64,000 bases of DNA from Salminus brasiliensis (Eukaryota; Chordata; Actinopteri; Characiformes; Bryconidae), in NCBI RefSeq assembly GCF_030463535.1, contig NC_132896.1, forward strand, positions 23,541,709 through 23,605,708, given 5' to 3'. The notes below the pieces were generated by a model. The model made no database searches. It was not told the DNA's origin and saw only the letters and a list, made by a program, of their open reading frames with translations. Below, piece by piece: positions 26,780 to 39,500 of the stretch. Each line of letters starts with the position of its first letter. The stretch's first letter is position 1. Position numbers and translations under genes: made by a program.

Positions 26780-27305
26780 TAGTATCTTACACGCTGCGCA
26801 AGGCTCGCCACAATGCTCTTTGCATCTTACACCCGACAACATTTTTACGTTGGACGTGGTGAATGAGGTACATTCAGGTAACTTTCTCAATTGCTATCTT
26901 GGCAATGGCAAACACAGGTGTGCCTCCGACTGAAAACAACCTAGGCAGATGTCAACAGTCAGACGATCATTGCTAATTTGGCAGTTTTGGCAGAATTATC
27001 AACACAGATGCATGCCCAACGCGTGTACACCCCCGCTTTTGCTGTAAATAGCTATCTGCCAAAGTCCGCACCAGGCTCCTAAAGGGAATGATAATTGACG
27101 CACTGATTGATTTATTGCATGTTATGCCCCAAAAAAACCCATGATTAATTAAGAAGCTTAGTACATGCCATAGGTGTCTTTCGAGCGGTGCAGGGCATAC
27201 TTTTATCTTTGTTACTATAGCAAAGACACAATGACACCCTAAATCCAGCTACGTGGTGCTCGTTTGAGAGCTCGCCAAAAGTTTTCTAAAATAGGGCCCT
27301 CTATT
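26780..27305. mobile_element. possible degraded DNA transposon ending in AAATAGGGCCCT
   Basis: The right end 'tctaaaatagggccct' and the internal 'gctgcgcaaggctcgccaca', 'cacaggtgtgcctccgactg' and 'ggcaatggcaaacacaggtg' resemble a palindrome-prone teleost element that I only partly recall. The left limit is uncertain. Confidence 0.4.
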
Positions 27306-30300
27306 TTTTGCATATTTAATAGGCTCTTTGCTAAAACACACAGCTTTCCTCAGCTGTACAGCCCATAACCAAAAATATTTTGTCACATACTCTTAAAGCT
27401 GCTACTAATCTCTGTTCCAAACCACACAGAACAGGCCAGGGGTCAGAGTCCTGCCAGGCCACTGAGAAATTTGATGTGTAAAAAGAGGAGAATATAAAAT
27501 CGTTACCTCATCTCGCTACAGACACACACCATCAATTGTTTGTTTTTATTAGAGCCATTGCTCAGTGATCTCATGCTTTTTCTTATGCTGGCCTACTCTT
27601 GTCTCTGCCAGCTGAGGTTTATGACTGAAATAATAATGCGGGAGGTTAGGCCGGGGTGCAGGAAACGGCCTTCTTTGCATAGTTAATCATTGCAGGGTTC
27701 CCTACCTGCCGAAATTAAAACATTTCATGTCGCCACGTCCGGCTCTTGGCCTGCATTAATATGCAGATCAAAAAGATGGATTAATTTTCTCTGGCAAACA
27801 GTAAGGTGCCGCATTTAAAATTACCATAGAACCCATTTACATGAAAGAACTTTAAATGACATCCTCATTAGAAATTATTGAGTTAACCCTATGACATTCA
27901 CTTTGCCTGATTACACTGTACAAATAACATCCGGATACTTACCAGACAGAATCACAATCTGTTCTTTCAATTAGATGTTGATATTCGGCATGACACAAAA
28001 GGTGCTAATAAACATTTAATGGACAAATGGCAAACAAATAGCAAAAATTCTGACTAGTTTTGTTTGTATGAGCATATATTAACATGCAGAATCTGTGCAT
28101 TACCTTGTTTGACATGTGCCTGTTAAAGTGTTTGTTTCATTAAAAGAACAACTGCAAACAAACTGCTAAAACTGATGATGTGATATTTCCACATTGTCTC
28201 CTCCTTGCACTTAATCTGCATGCTTATATTGTTGTTTATTTTCATGTTTATTTGTTTAGTTATGTGTTGGTCCTAGGGGACCTCCAGGCAGTCCACAATG
28301 TTATGCTGTTCCACCTCCAGAAACAACACAGCCAGTTAATCAAGGGCTAGAAGCTGCCTAATACTGATTACCTTGCTCAGGTGTGGTAGGAAATGGAACA
28401 AAGCTAAACTGTGGACCAGCTGACAGTCCCTCAGGCCCGAAACTAACCCCCCCACTCGAGAATAAGCTGGCACTTTCCGGAGTGATGAGTGCAGGAGAAT
28501 TATTATCTCCATATTGGATTTTTCTCTTCTCCTCTCAAGGGCATCATGACCATAACTTGATCTCTTGGACTAAATGGTGGTGTTTGCGGACTGGGGCTAG
28601 TGTGCTCTCGTGTTGCAGGGGTCGGAGTTGTATGTATCGTTTCTCGCCTTTTCACCAGCCTCTCTTGCACAATGGCGATCGTGTCTGCACGTCCATACCG
28701 CACCCTTCACATCGTTTAATTACCAGGATTAGCCAACTCCAGCAGCATTCAGAAGGGAAGGAAGCAGCTGCTGCTATGGTAATTACAACGAAACAGGGCT
28801 GTATGAACAGCTGTCTGACACATTTTTGGAAGTGTGAGCCACAAATAACAGTCGCAAAAATGGGGAAAAAAAAAGAAGGAAAAAACTGTGCCACCAGTCA
28901 TTAACAATGGGCTTCATTAACGGTGTTGTTCTCCAGCGCGCTTGGGCTTGGCAGATTATGTTTCACTTTATATCAACAAATGTGTACGAGCACAGTGGGT
29001 TAGCTAATGGGGAAAGCATGTGCAGAGATGTTATCTTTCCTGTTGCCTTCTGCTCTGCAGCATTGTCCCTGCTAATGCGAGAATAAACGAGCTTACAGTA
29101 CATAGATGTTATCTGAATGAGTCAGGTGGTACTAATAATTCCTGGTGCTTTCTGTCGTCAGCTAGACACCTAGGCTAATACGAGCTTAGGCGAAAGACCC
29201 ATAGATTATCCTGACCTAACCTCACACTGTGAGAAGCGTGATGCTGGAAAAGCAACGGTGTGAGCCAAGGTTATGGGGGTTAAGTCAAAGAATACACAAA
29301 GTAATTAAAGCTAAACAGCAATTTGATGATACTACCATGCTCATTTTAAAGGTATTAGACTGCATACTCATTGAGTTTCCACCTTCTGTTTTCAATGAGA
29401 GAAAATAAAAGGCTGCAATTGTCTCTCTTTTCTGAGTCCCCAGTTTCCCCTCGGGCTCTGCACCACCTACTGCAAAAAGGTGAAACATTACCACTGGCAG
29501 GAAGCAGAGGCTCGACTCACTAAATTAGCAAAGCCAGCACTCCCATAATTTTGCTTTAATTGTCTCGAAGCACTGCATTCAGGTGGAGAGACATTCCCTT
29601 TGCAATTGAAATTCGACCATGATGCTCCCAAGGGTTCCTATCACATTATCCAAGCAGAGACATTTGAATTCAGTTTTCCTCACCAGCTCACCGCAGCCCA
29701 TCTCCCATCATGTGATGTTTTCTGCACGTTCCTTTCATGTTTTTGAGTTTGATCTTCGAAAAGATCATGTGCTTTGTCTGGTACGCACTACTGTGGCAAA
29801 TTTAGAGAATTCTACCGCCCTTGCACAAAGTACTGTACACAGCAGACCAAAACACAGCTGTGAGTATGTATCCTGGAGGGAGAGGAACCATGTCAGATTG
29901 GTATTATGATCCCTGCCTTACCGGCATTATGTGGATATTACTGCGGACAACTATAAAGTTTAATTGCGCCGCCGGGGTCAGCCTTGTGAGGTTGCCGGTG
30001 TTGTCATACAAGGCCTGGACGAATGTGGTGAATCTCACACACCATCTCATTATGTGTTGGACCTTGGTCCAGCTGTTCACATTAGGCTTTTATTACATCG
30101 CCCTGGTCACAGCTGTGTTGGCATGCGGTTATATAGGATGCTCGCCGCAAGAACAAGCGAGGCATCCATCCAAATTGCATTAGCACACTTGGAGCGGGCC
30201 GCAAAAGCGAGGGTGAGTGAGAATCACAAAACAGCAGATTAAATTTACCACTCAAATGATTTGGTAACCCAAGAGCCACTTGGCTTTAAACACACCACCC

Positions 30301-31899
30301 CTACCCAATTGCAGAGAGAGACAAACTGTATGAGATGCATTTTATGCCATGTGTATTGATTGATTACAACCAGGAATTGCCATTCTCCTTGTCAATAAAA
30401 TATCATTATCATAAAACTGCCATCTGTCATTTCAAGGAATTTTAAATTATTGTTATGGTATGACTTAAGATGTATATTATTTATAAATTACACACAGGGC
30501 TCTGTTGGGCTTTGTTGGACAAAGCAGATAAAATGTTACCTGTTAAACAGGTTGAAGAAGAATGTATTCGTTCATGAAACCTATCTAGCCAATGGTAGGT
30601 TATGCATGGGACAACCGTGCCATGGAGGACATAAATAGCAAGCTGTGTTAGTTACATCAAAATTAACTACTTTTCTAGAGACCAACTTTAAAATGCAAAA
30701 TACTGCTACTTTAGTAAATGCGATCTGGGGGGTGGAGTTACGCAGGAATTCTTATGAGCAGGGTATTTTATTATTGTTTTTTATTTAATAATGTAGTTGT
30801 ATTAATAATGGAAAACCTGAGTTAATGTCACCCTCCCCTTTGTGGATACATCTAGAGTTCTCAAAGCCATAGTCTGGACAAATCTAGAATGAGGGCAGTC
30901 TAATCCCATATAAGATCAGAGAGATGTAATTTTTTTTTCCTTGGATGAAAAAGTAATAACAAAATACAGCAACATTCAGCCTACCATCCCCAGTGATTTG
31001 CCTCCACCCCCCCCCCCCTTTTTCCAATTCAACCACTGATTACAACAGATAATATGAAGGAAGAAGAGTTTATGTCCGGCAAGAACTTCACGCTACACTC
31101 CTCCATAAATTACATTTTTAATTGTCGCATCAAATTAGGCAAATCTTTGATCATTTTACAGTCCTCCCCTAGGTTGACAGTGCATAATAAATCTCTTGGC
31201 TCGGTCATGGAAGGGGCAGTCGACCCTATCTACGCTAAATGCTTCATTTTTCCTCTTAATTAATTAGTCTCTCCAAGGCCAAAAACAGCACAAGCGGTTC
31301 TTATGAGCTGTACTGGCTGCCTGAGTTGTGTGTATTTGTTCCCTGGGCACGGATCTGCCCACTCTTGAGGTGGTTGTGGACAGATTATGCGACTGTCAAT
31401 CAAAACAGAGTTGCTCTGTTGTGACGCAGATACGTCTCAATCGGCTCAAGCGTGCCCAGGCGGCGAAGTCAAGGTTAATGAGAGCACATGAGCTGCTCCT
31501 CTACCTTGTGGTCCCAGGAGTCCTTATGCATTCTTCAGGCGTCTTGCCACTGCTTTAAAGTACATCTCTAGTAGTAGTGCACTGAAATGAAAAGTTTCTT
31601 TTTTTTTTTTTATCCTTTATGTATTCTTTTGAATGTATGCACTAAACAAAGAAAACACTTGTTATTGATAAAATCAGTTTTTAATACAAAAAAGCTTGAC
31701 AGTATACACTAAAATAAATTATTACAATGCATAAACTACAGAATGGTTATATTAAATCCACTGTCCTTGACAATAGAGAACAACTGGTATTCCAGGCAAT
31801 TTGTCCTTTATTTTCCTTGTACACCTTAGCAAAGTAGGTTGTGAATTTATCCATCAGTTTAATACCTGTGACTACAAATAGGGGCTTTCCTTATACAGT
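27306..31899. other. intergenic, non-repetitive, candidate regulatory desert
   Basis: The largest stretch of the window with almost no recognisable transposon. About 27420-27960 and 28380-30240 are compositionally balanced with homeodomain-type TAATTA cores, and frames stay open for 100-170 codons without familiar protein content. A C-run lies at 31005-31018 and a T-run at 31599-31611. I see no exon with splice signals and protein similarity. Confidence 0.35.
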
Positions 31900-32480
31900 T
31901 TCAGTCAAAGTTTTTCACCCCCCTACATTACACATTAGGTTTATTAGCAACATTTAACATTTCTAATGACTACTGCTGTTTCAGAATTATATAACCACTT
32001 CATGGCAAGCATCTTTAGTACTTATTAGAGCACCCTTTTGCTGTTATGATCTGCTGATAATGTGATGCATAGCCAGACTCCATCTTCCTTAGGGATTGTA
32101 ACCCATATCTCATGGCAAATGGCCTCCAGTTCATTTATAATTTTGGGTTGGCATGCTCCAACCATTTTCTCCAAATCCCACATAAGATTTTCAATGGCGA
32201 ACCTGACAAATCTGAATATTTAACCACTTTAGAATCTTCCAGGACTTAATCGGAAACCAAACTTTGGTGGTGTTTGAGGTATGCTTGAGATCGTTGTCCT
32301 AGAAAATAATCCCACTAACAAATGACTAATAAGTCAACATAACCCACCTATCGAGCAGGAAAAGAGCAACATCCTCATTACTTTTTATGTCCTTCAACTT
32401 TCTGAGGTCTCTCCACTGCCCTACCAGTGTTTACACGTGTCTTCACCCTCACTGATTTAAAAACTTTTTGGTCAGAACTT
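31900..32480 (-). mobile_element. degraded Tc1/mariner-like transposon relic
   Basis: Landmarks resemble the antisense of a Tc1-type transposase region: 'tttagaatcttccaggactt', 'tttgaggtatgcttgagatc' and 'gttgtcctagaaaataatcc', together with 'agagcacccttttgctgtta' nearer the end. The frame is destroyed, so it is an inactive fossil. Limits are approximate and the family call is from memory. Confidence 0.55.
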
Positions 32481-33199
32481 TTCCTTTTTGACTGTTTCTC
32501 GGGCACCTCTCACTGACAGTGTGTGTAGTTCAACAAATAGCTTGTGCTAAAAACACAATCCCCTTACAATGTCATGTGCATGAGCATGAATGCTCCCTAC
32601 TGCTGATTGACTGGAATAGTGTTGTGTGGAAACATGAAATTACCATGAATTTTACATGAACGTTTATTTAATTAAAATCATATACAGCATCTTTAAGAAA
32701 TAGGCAAAGCTTTTGTAGTTAATCAAATATAAAGCACAATACTTTCCACAAAGTCTAAAACAATAACTATACTTAGATAGACAGACAGATAGATAGATTA
32801 ATCAGATTAACCCAGATTAGAGTATTTCATTTCTTGCTGAAAACGGGAACAATCACCAAGAATTGAAACTTTCTTGACCGGACTCCTAGAAACAATTGTA
32901 GAATTTGCATCTCTGCATGTATTGCAGCCATTTTATTCCAAGCTTTTCTTCAAACAAAGCTGAGTTACCTGAATTTGCATACTATAAATGGCATAAAGTC
33001 ACCCAACAGTAATATGAAAGACTAATGGAGAGCCTGCCAAGACAAGAAAGCTGTGGTCAACAGTCAAAGTTATTTCTATGAAAAAGTGATTTTTGAATGC
33101 TCTCAAAGTTCAAATGTTAGTACTGTGTTGTTTAAATTTTAATAATAACTTTTTTTGTAAAACCAGAGAAACTGATAATGTAGGGAGATCTCTTAATGT
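32481..33199. other. intergenic, unique AT-rich
   Basis: No gene. A short GATA/GACA tetranucleotide run lies at about 32774-32798. Confidence 0.6.
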
Positions 33200-33267
<68 letters not shown>

Positions 33268-33296
33268 TGTGTATGTGTGTGTGAGAGAGAGAGAGT
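33200..33296. repeat. compound microsatellite (CT)n(AT)n(GT)n(GA)n
   Basis: Four dinucleotide blocks follow each other: CT, then AT, a short GT stretch, then GA. The CT block at the left and the GA block at the right can pair, so single strands could form a long hairpin. Confidence 0.95.
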
Positions 33297-34745
33297 ATAA
33301 AGCATCTCTAATTAACATTTTCTTAGTAATGACATTATTCTAGGCTTGTGCTGTTGTGGGCCCTTCTATTCACTTACCACTGAGAGCTCATGGATGAATG
33401 GATGTAAACCAAAGCTCCGCCTAGATGATCCTAAAACCTTGGGAGGCCCTCCTGGTCATGCCAGATGAAACAGGCTATTGGAAGGCACTAGTTTTGATGA
33501 ACTCATACATCATGTGTTCCACACTGATGGTCTGGATTCCACACAATCCCACTCTGATATCGAATTTACTCTGTGAGCAAATAAAAGATCCATCCTGTCA
33601 CATTTCTGATTTTTAGTTTGCTTGCAGATTTGCTTCTATTTGAAACACACAGCCCTTGCAACAAGTCACCTGAAATTCAAGACTTGGAAGCCACTTATGT
33701 TGCTGAACCACTCCATATGAAGCAAACTGATACATTCAAATAAGGACCAATTGTCAACATTCTCAATTCATAAGGTAAACAATTACCCAGCAATTGCTTT
33801 TGGTTTATGCCCATCTTCACACTGGGGGGATCCATATACTCAGCTGTCAGGAACGCCTTAAGTACTATTGCCTGAATGGGGAGAATAACACTGTGGCCTT
33901 CCCACATGGCTTATTGTTGCTTTGGCACTTCATCTACATGTATTCCTACCCAAATTCTGTGCTGAATACACTTGAGTGTGGGGTGGTCAGGTTTGCTCAT
34001 GGGAGTGGCAGATTTGCTCTCTGTCCGTGGAAACTTGACTCAGCGGCCTTGTCTTCTCAGTGTCACCACAGCGTGATAGCATGATTAACATGAGCCAGAT
34101 GTTCAATTGCACACAGTCCGCCTAATAAACGCGGCCAAACTTTTCATGCCAAATAAGCCACAGAGCCGATGTTGTTAAATGATTCTGGAGGGCGATCCCA
34201 TCTGTCTTTCCTGAACTCTCCACCCACGGGTGTACCTCTGGGGCCTCTGGCCTCCAGTGATGAAATGCACGCAGGGATGCCTATGGATCTCTGGCCTCAT
34301 GCGTTAATCTTGGATGCAGCTCATTGATTTTCTATTAGGCGTGCTATTGCTTGTTTAGCAGAACATGTCTCGCCACGGATTATGATTAGTCCCCAGGACA
34401 GGCTTTGATAGTGGTGCTTTCAGGAAGGTTTTCAGATAGCAGAGTATGTGTGAAAGCAGGATGGAATTAGCTGAGGTTGTTTCCTTCCCTGCTTCTGTAA
34501 TGTATTCACTACTGTCAGTGCTGCTGGAGGGTGTTTTTTTTTTCCATGGAGTCAGACGACGGACGGCCACCCCACAGTGGACGGGCAGCAGAGGGGAGAT
34601 GAAACCCAGCTGGGGGAGATCAATGAGCCACACCTGGGGCTAATTAAGATGGCCCCCAGGCCCCGGGAGGACTCTGCTCACTTTCTGTGCCCGAGTGACT
34701 GTGAAGGAGGAAGTGCAGTGCTGATACTCCCTCACACACTCCCTT
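33297..34745. other. intergenic with a candidate regulatory block
   Basis: Mostly unique. About 34020-34700 is GC-richer and non-repetitive and may be a conserved non-coding element. No exon or RNA gene recognised. Confidence 0.35.
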
Positions 34746-34749
34746 TCTT

Positions 34750-34789
<40 letters not shown>

Positions 34790-34790
34790 C
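34746..34790. repeat. (CT)n(CA)n microsatellite
   Basis: A CT run directly joined to a CA run, about 45 nt in total. Confidence 0.95.
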
Positions 34791-36530
34791 ACTATTTATA
34801 GCCTTGCAACACCTCCAGAGCTAAAACCAAAGTCAGATATTTCATATGACATTGGCCTTCGCAGTGGGGTTCATTAGCACAATGGTGCGAGTGCTTCAAT
34901 GTTCCATATTGCATTATTTTTTATTGCTTTTGCTTCCTGATGTAGATTTTTGCAATGACAATTGATTTTTTTTACAGAGGCCTGCACTTAATAATTTATC
35001 GCTTCGTCGACAATAATTGTGAAAGATTATATGTGATCCTGATTTTGAAAGTGAAGTCTCACCCTAGATGACACCCAAAACCCACAAGAGCCTCTTAGTC
35101 ATGCCAACTAAAATATGCTAGTTTGTATCAGCCAGCATCCACTCAGCTAGAACCCAGTTCCGGCTGTTATGATATCATGATAAAATATTATTTCCCAGGA
35201 TGGGCTAGGTTGCCTCTTTTTGCTGCAGAAGCAAAGAGCTGGCCTCAGAAAAATGCAGTGCAATCAATCAGCATCGGCCTACAAACAGCCTAACACAGAC
35301 AATGACCTTGATTTTCTGAGGCATCGATATTTTCAAGAGCTTTTATTTGTTCGTATGAAGTGGAATTGATACTGGCCTCTGGTACAGTTCAATTACAGCA
35401 AAAGCATCAGTGCCCTGATTGGGGGGTGGGGGGGGGGGGGGGGTTGTACTCGTCGTTGTGGGCTTGCAATGATGACTTTTTGTAAATTTACATTTGCATT
35501 CCTTTGAAGACCCTTGCTGAGAGGAACTCTATCTTAAATTTTATCCACATGCTGTGGACTGTGTTTAATGAGGTATTTATGTATCTCACTATAAATATTA
35601 TCTTAAACATCTCTGATTTCCATCTATCCTTTTCAAAGTTGACATGCTGTAGCAAAGCAGGGGCACCACCCAGGAAAACCATCAGTTACGCTTGTGTTTT
35701 TGTGTTCACAATTAGTTTTTGATTATAGTTTAACTGCCAAATGTTGGCCAACGGATACATATGCTTCATGCATTCTGTCCACCACCCCATCAGCTGCCTC
35801 CACTGAGCACTATTTTGTTTGACATCTGTCCTGAAGCAGAGCTCCAAATGGGCCATCGGACTGTGTAAAATCAAGCTCTCTGCTTGTAGATCTCCGACTG
35901 GCTTGTGTTTCAATCGTATCATCCCTGTGCCGCTGAGCCAGAAGCTAAACAGCTGTGACCTCCGATAAGTGAATTTTTGAAGGCAGATGTGTTTTGGGCT
36001 CCAAACACACAGGGGAGGGGAGGTTAACTGGCAGAAGTCAGTTGCATCAAGTTTAGGGTACTTAGCCTGATGGTTTGATTTATTTTTGGGTCGGAGTGGG
36101 TGTGGTGAGCCAAGTCGATAGCTTCTATCCTTGCAAGCACTTACAAGAGACGTTCTTGTGGCCGTAGGGTTTATCAGCCCTTGATAGGAGGGCATGCCAG
36201 AGATAAGCAGAAGGACTAGATCTGTTGTAATCGCTACATGAAGGCTGAGGGATCTAACAGCAGATAGTACACATTTACTGGACATTTCAGCAGATGTAGC
36301 CCAGAGTCGTCAATCATCGAGCAGAAATAACACTGATCAGCAATGTTCCTTGCTACATTGAATAATTAAATGAATTACTTATTGATATCCTAGAAAGAGT
36401 TCATTAGGCACTTTTTAAATAGAAGTTGCCATGCTGTAATATTTTCTTTTCATGCCATTTTGAAATGCTGAATAAGGTTTTGGTTTATGTAGCATCGATC
36501 GGCAACAAAATATAACATCACATAATCCTC
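34791..36530. other. intergenic with G-run and an unexplained ORF
   Basis: A G-run lies at 35421-35443. On the minus strand, 35686-36285 is open for 199 codons from an ATG, the longest frame in the desert, but it has no familiar domain, and I see no splice or expression evidence for it. Confidence 0.4.
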
Positions 36531-39500
36531 AGTGTGCAGTGAGCAATCATCTATAGAAGATTTATCTACCTTTCTTACAAGCACTCTTATCAGAAGAAGA
36601 ACAATGGTGAAGAACATGGACTCTCAGCTTGAAATATTGATTCAGCCCTCCATGCAGAGGCTCAGTGCCTGGGAGCTGCATGCATTAGAGTGCCTGTGTG
36701 AACTAATGCCCATATTTTCAGTAATACCACTGCGACTGTCTCAGTATAAGGCAGAATTATTCGCTCCAGCATCCACAAACAGCAGTAGGTGGTGGTGGTG
36801 GTGGTGGGGGGGGGGGTGTTGTTGTGAAAGAGAACCTCAGTCCATTAGTGCAGGCTGAGCCTCAGAGGCCTAATCACGCGCATGTTGTGTGCTCTGTGAC
36901 AATGTTGCTCACTTTAACAAGCAAGATAGTAGGCCGTGCTCTGACACCCAACATAAATCTTGCTGATCCCAAATCTGCCGAGGAAAATGAGCGGAGGAAA
37001 CCTGACATCCGGCCCTATTATGGACTAGATGATGTAAGACTTAGGGCAGCATGCGCTTGTATTACATTCCCTGCGATCTGCCGTGGCGGTATGGAAAAGT
37101 ATGGGAGCAGGCAGCCGCTGCGGGTTCCCAGAGCTTACTGACAAGGCTCTTTGAACTCAGCTTTGACTTTCTTCAGATTTGTCACCATGCCACTGCAAAT
37201 GATTGCTCAGCTCACCTTCAAAACAATGGGGAACTCCGTAAAAGGACTCTCTCCATGCCACTGGAATATTCTGCAACAGGCCTGGTGACACTAGATGACG
37301 AGGAAATTGCATACAAATGCACCATATACAACACAGATGCTACTCAGATCATGGCATGCAATGCAAAGCAGGCCAAGGGTGGAGTGCTTTGGTTTGGCTG
37401 AAGCTCCACTATTTGCAGTATCTAGTTCATTCCATCTATGTTGAAAAGGTGGGGAGAGGGGGGGGGGGGGGTGCTGGTTAAAAAGGGATCCTGCACTTCC
37501 TGCCAAAATGGAGTCTTTGAAAGAGGCATTACTGTATTGATTTGTGGCGAAGGTCTGCTTTTTTTCCGGCCTACTTTTATCTTCTGTGTGAGAATAGGCA
37601 CTCTCTTTTAACAAGCCCCAGGGACATGCTCTTGTAATATTTTAATAACCCTTTATGATAGGGATTATTTACTGTCAGGATGTAGTGTTAAATGGTGCCA
37701 TCATCAGCCGCATCTCTGAAGAGCTTATGAAAATGGGCGTCTGGGGGAGCACCAGAGACTATGCTTTTCTGCTCCGAAGCACTTGTGAAAATTCAAGCTC
37801 CCCCCTGATGATTTCAGTTCAAAGGTATGAATCTCCATCGGTCTTGAGGAACAACGCTTTCCCTCACTGGTGGCTTGCCAAGCTCATGTTTTAATATGGT
37901 TTTTAAATGCTGCACACTCTCGGCTTCCTTTGAACATGCCAGGGGGGACGAGTTGGACTTTAAAGACAAGTTTCTTTCCTTCTTCACACATCAAAGTGGG
38001 GAAAGTGAGCTTCGATAGGGGGGCCGGCTGTTTAAAGCAATGAAATTTAACATTGTTATACTCTAGGCGATGTTTAGGAAGCCCTAGTATCTCTGCCTCA
38101 AATCGCCAGTAGGTGTATGTGCCGGTCCAGTGGATCCCTTGGGTTCACTTCTGTCTGCACTGACATAATTACAGTGTGCTGAAAATGGTTTAAATTGTGT
38201 TAGAATAGGCCACAAAACCGGTACAGCTGCAAAATTGGTAATGCAGTAAAACGATGGTACATTCTATTACATGGTAAACACACAGATATGTACAGTCACA
38301 TGTTTTTTGGTTTTCTTAGTCAAAACAAACACTCTAGTGGAGTGCTTAAATGTGCCAATTTCTAGAGCAAACTGTCTGTTTGCATGCCTCATGCCCTTTT
38401 TTATTCAGTATGTTACTATGTACAAAATGTTAATATTTAATATTAAAACATGTAGAATAATTTTTACTTGAAAAATTAACAAAATCAGTGCCCGAATGTT
38501 TAAACATAACTGCTTCTCAATATGTTAACTGCAAACTACTATTGTAATTCCATGGGACATACAATATTACATGCACTTAAAAAGTTAATAAAATGTAAAA
38601 TTGTATTAATACACAGGGACCTCAGACACCAGAATGTTTCACAAAACAAAAAAAGGAAGAAAAGTAAAGAAAGCAAATACTAAAGAATCTAAAATTGTCT
38701 ATATCCAAGTTTAATTGTGTCCATTAGTCATTGCATAATGGTGCCCATAAAGGAATTCATTCAAGGTTATGGGGTTGGTAAATAAGAAAATGATCAAATA
38801 CAGAGGGTGAGATAAGTATTGAACATTGAGTCTTGCCTGGTGAGCGTACATACAGACCATGGCAGTTCGGTGCATTGCTTTTGGCCTGTAGTATATACTT
38901 TCCAGTTTAATAGCGATTAGCTAGCAAATGTGGTTGTCCCTTATGCACTTTATGCTGATTGCATCCAAGTTACACTACTCATCTGTAGGTCAAACTCACT
39001 GTCCTGCTTCGGCTGTTATACAGGCCTAACTCCATATATATGCTGTAGCCATGAAATATTTAACCTTTGTAAACTGCTTAGTGCAATTTTTTTGCAGGAT
39101 ATTGCATGACTTTGAGAACAAGAAGAAAATTTCAATCAGCATAATGCAGAAAGAGCTGTGTCCCACCAGATGTGTTTATTTAAGAATTGTGAGGCTAAAT
39201 GATGACAATTGTCTCATTTGATTGGACTTCATACACATTCCAGAACACAATTACGCAAAAAAGCATAATTAAAACAGAGCATTTATTCTACCATATACAT
39301 GCATCTTGAATGAAATGATGCTAGTAGTCTGAAAATGAACCTTATGGTCTCTAGAGTCAATGATGATGTAAACATTTCAGAGTCCATTAGATGTTTTAAT
39401 ATGTCAACACAGTTGCAGGCTATTAGAACGCATGTCTTTGTTTATCCTACTCAAGGAAATCCATTTCAGGATAGTTACAGCCAAGCAGGTTCACATTAAT

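Noticed and set aside
28383..28904. 173-codon plus-strand frame as a gene
   Set aside because: No recognised domain. It is crossed by open frames on the other strand, and its first codon is GTG, not ATG.
29619..30250. Overlapping frames of 92-120 codons as a hidden gene
   Set aside because: Frames are open in more than one phase with no shared family, no consistent splice signals and no start context; better explained as stop-poor non-coding DNA.
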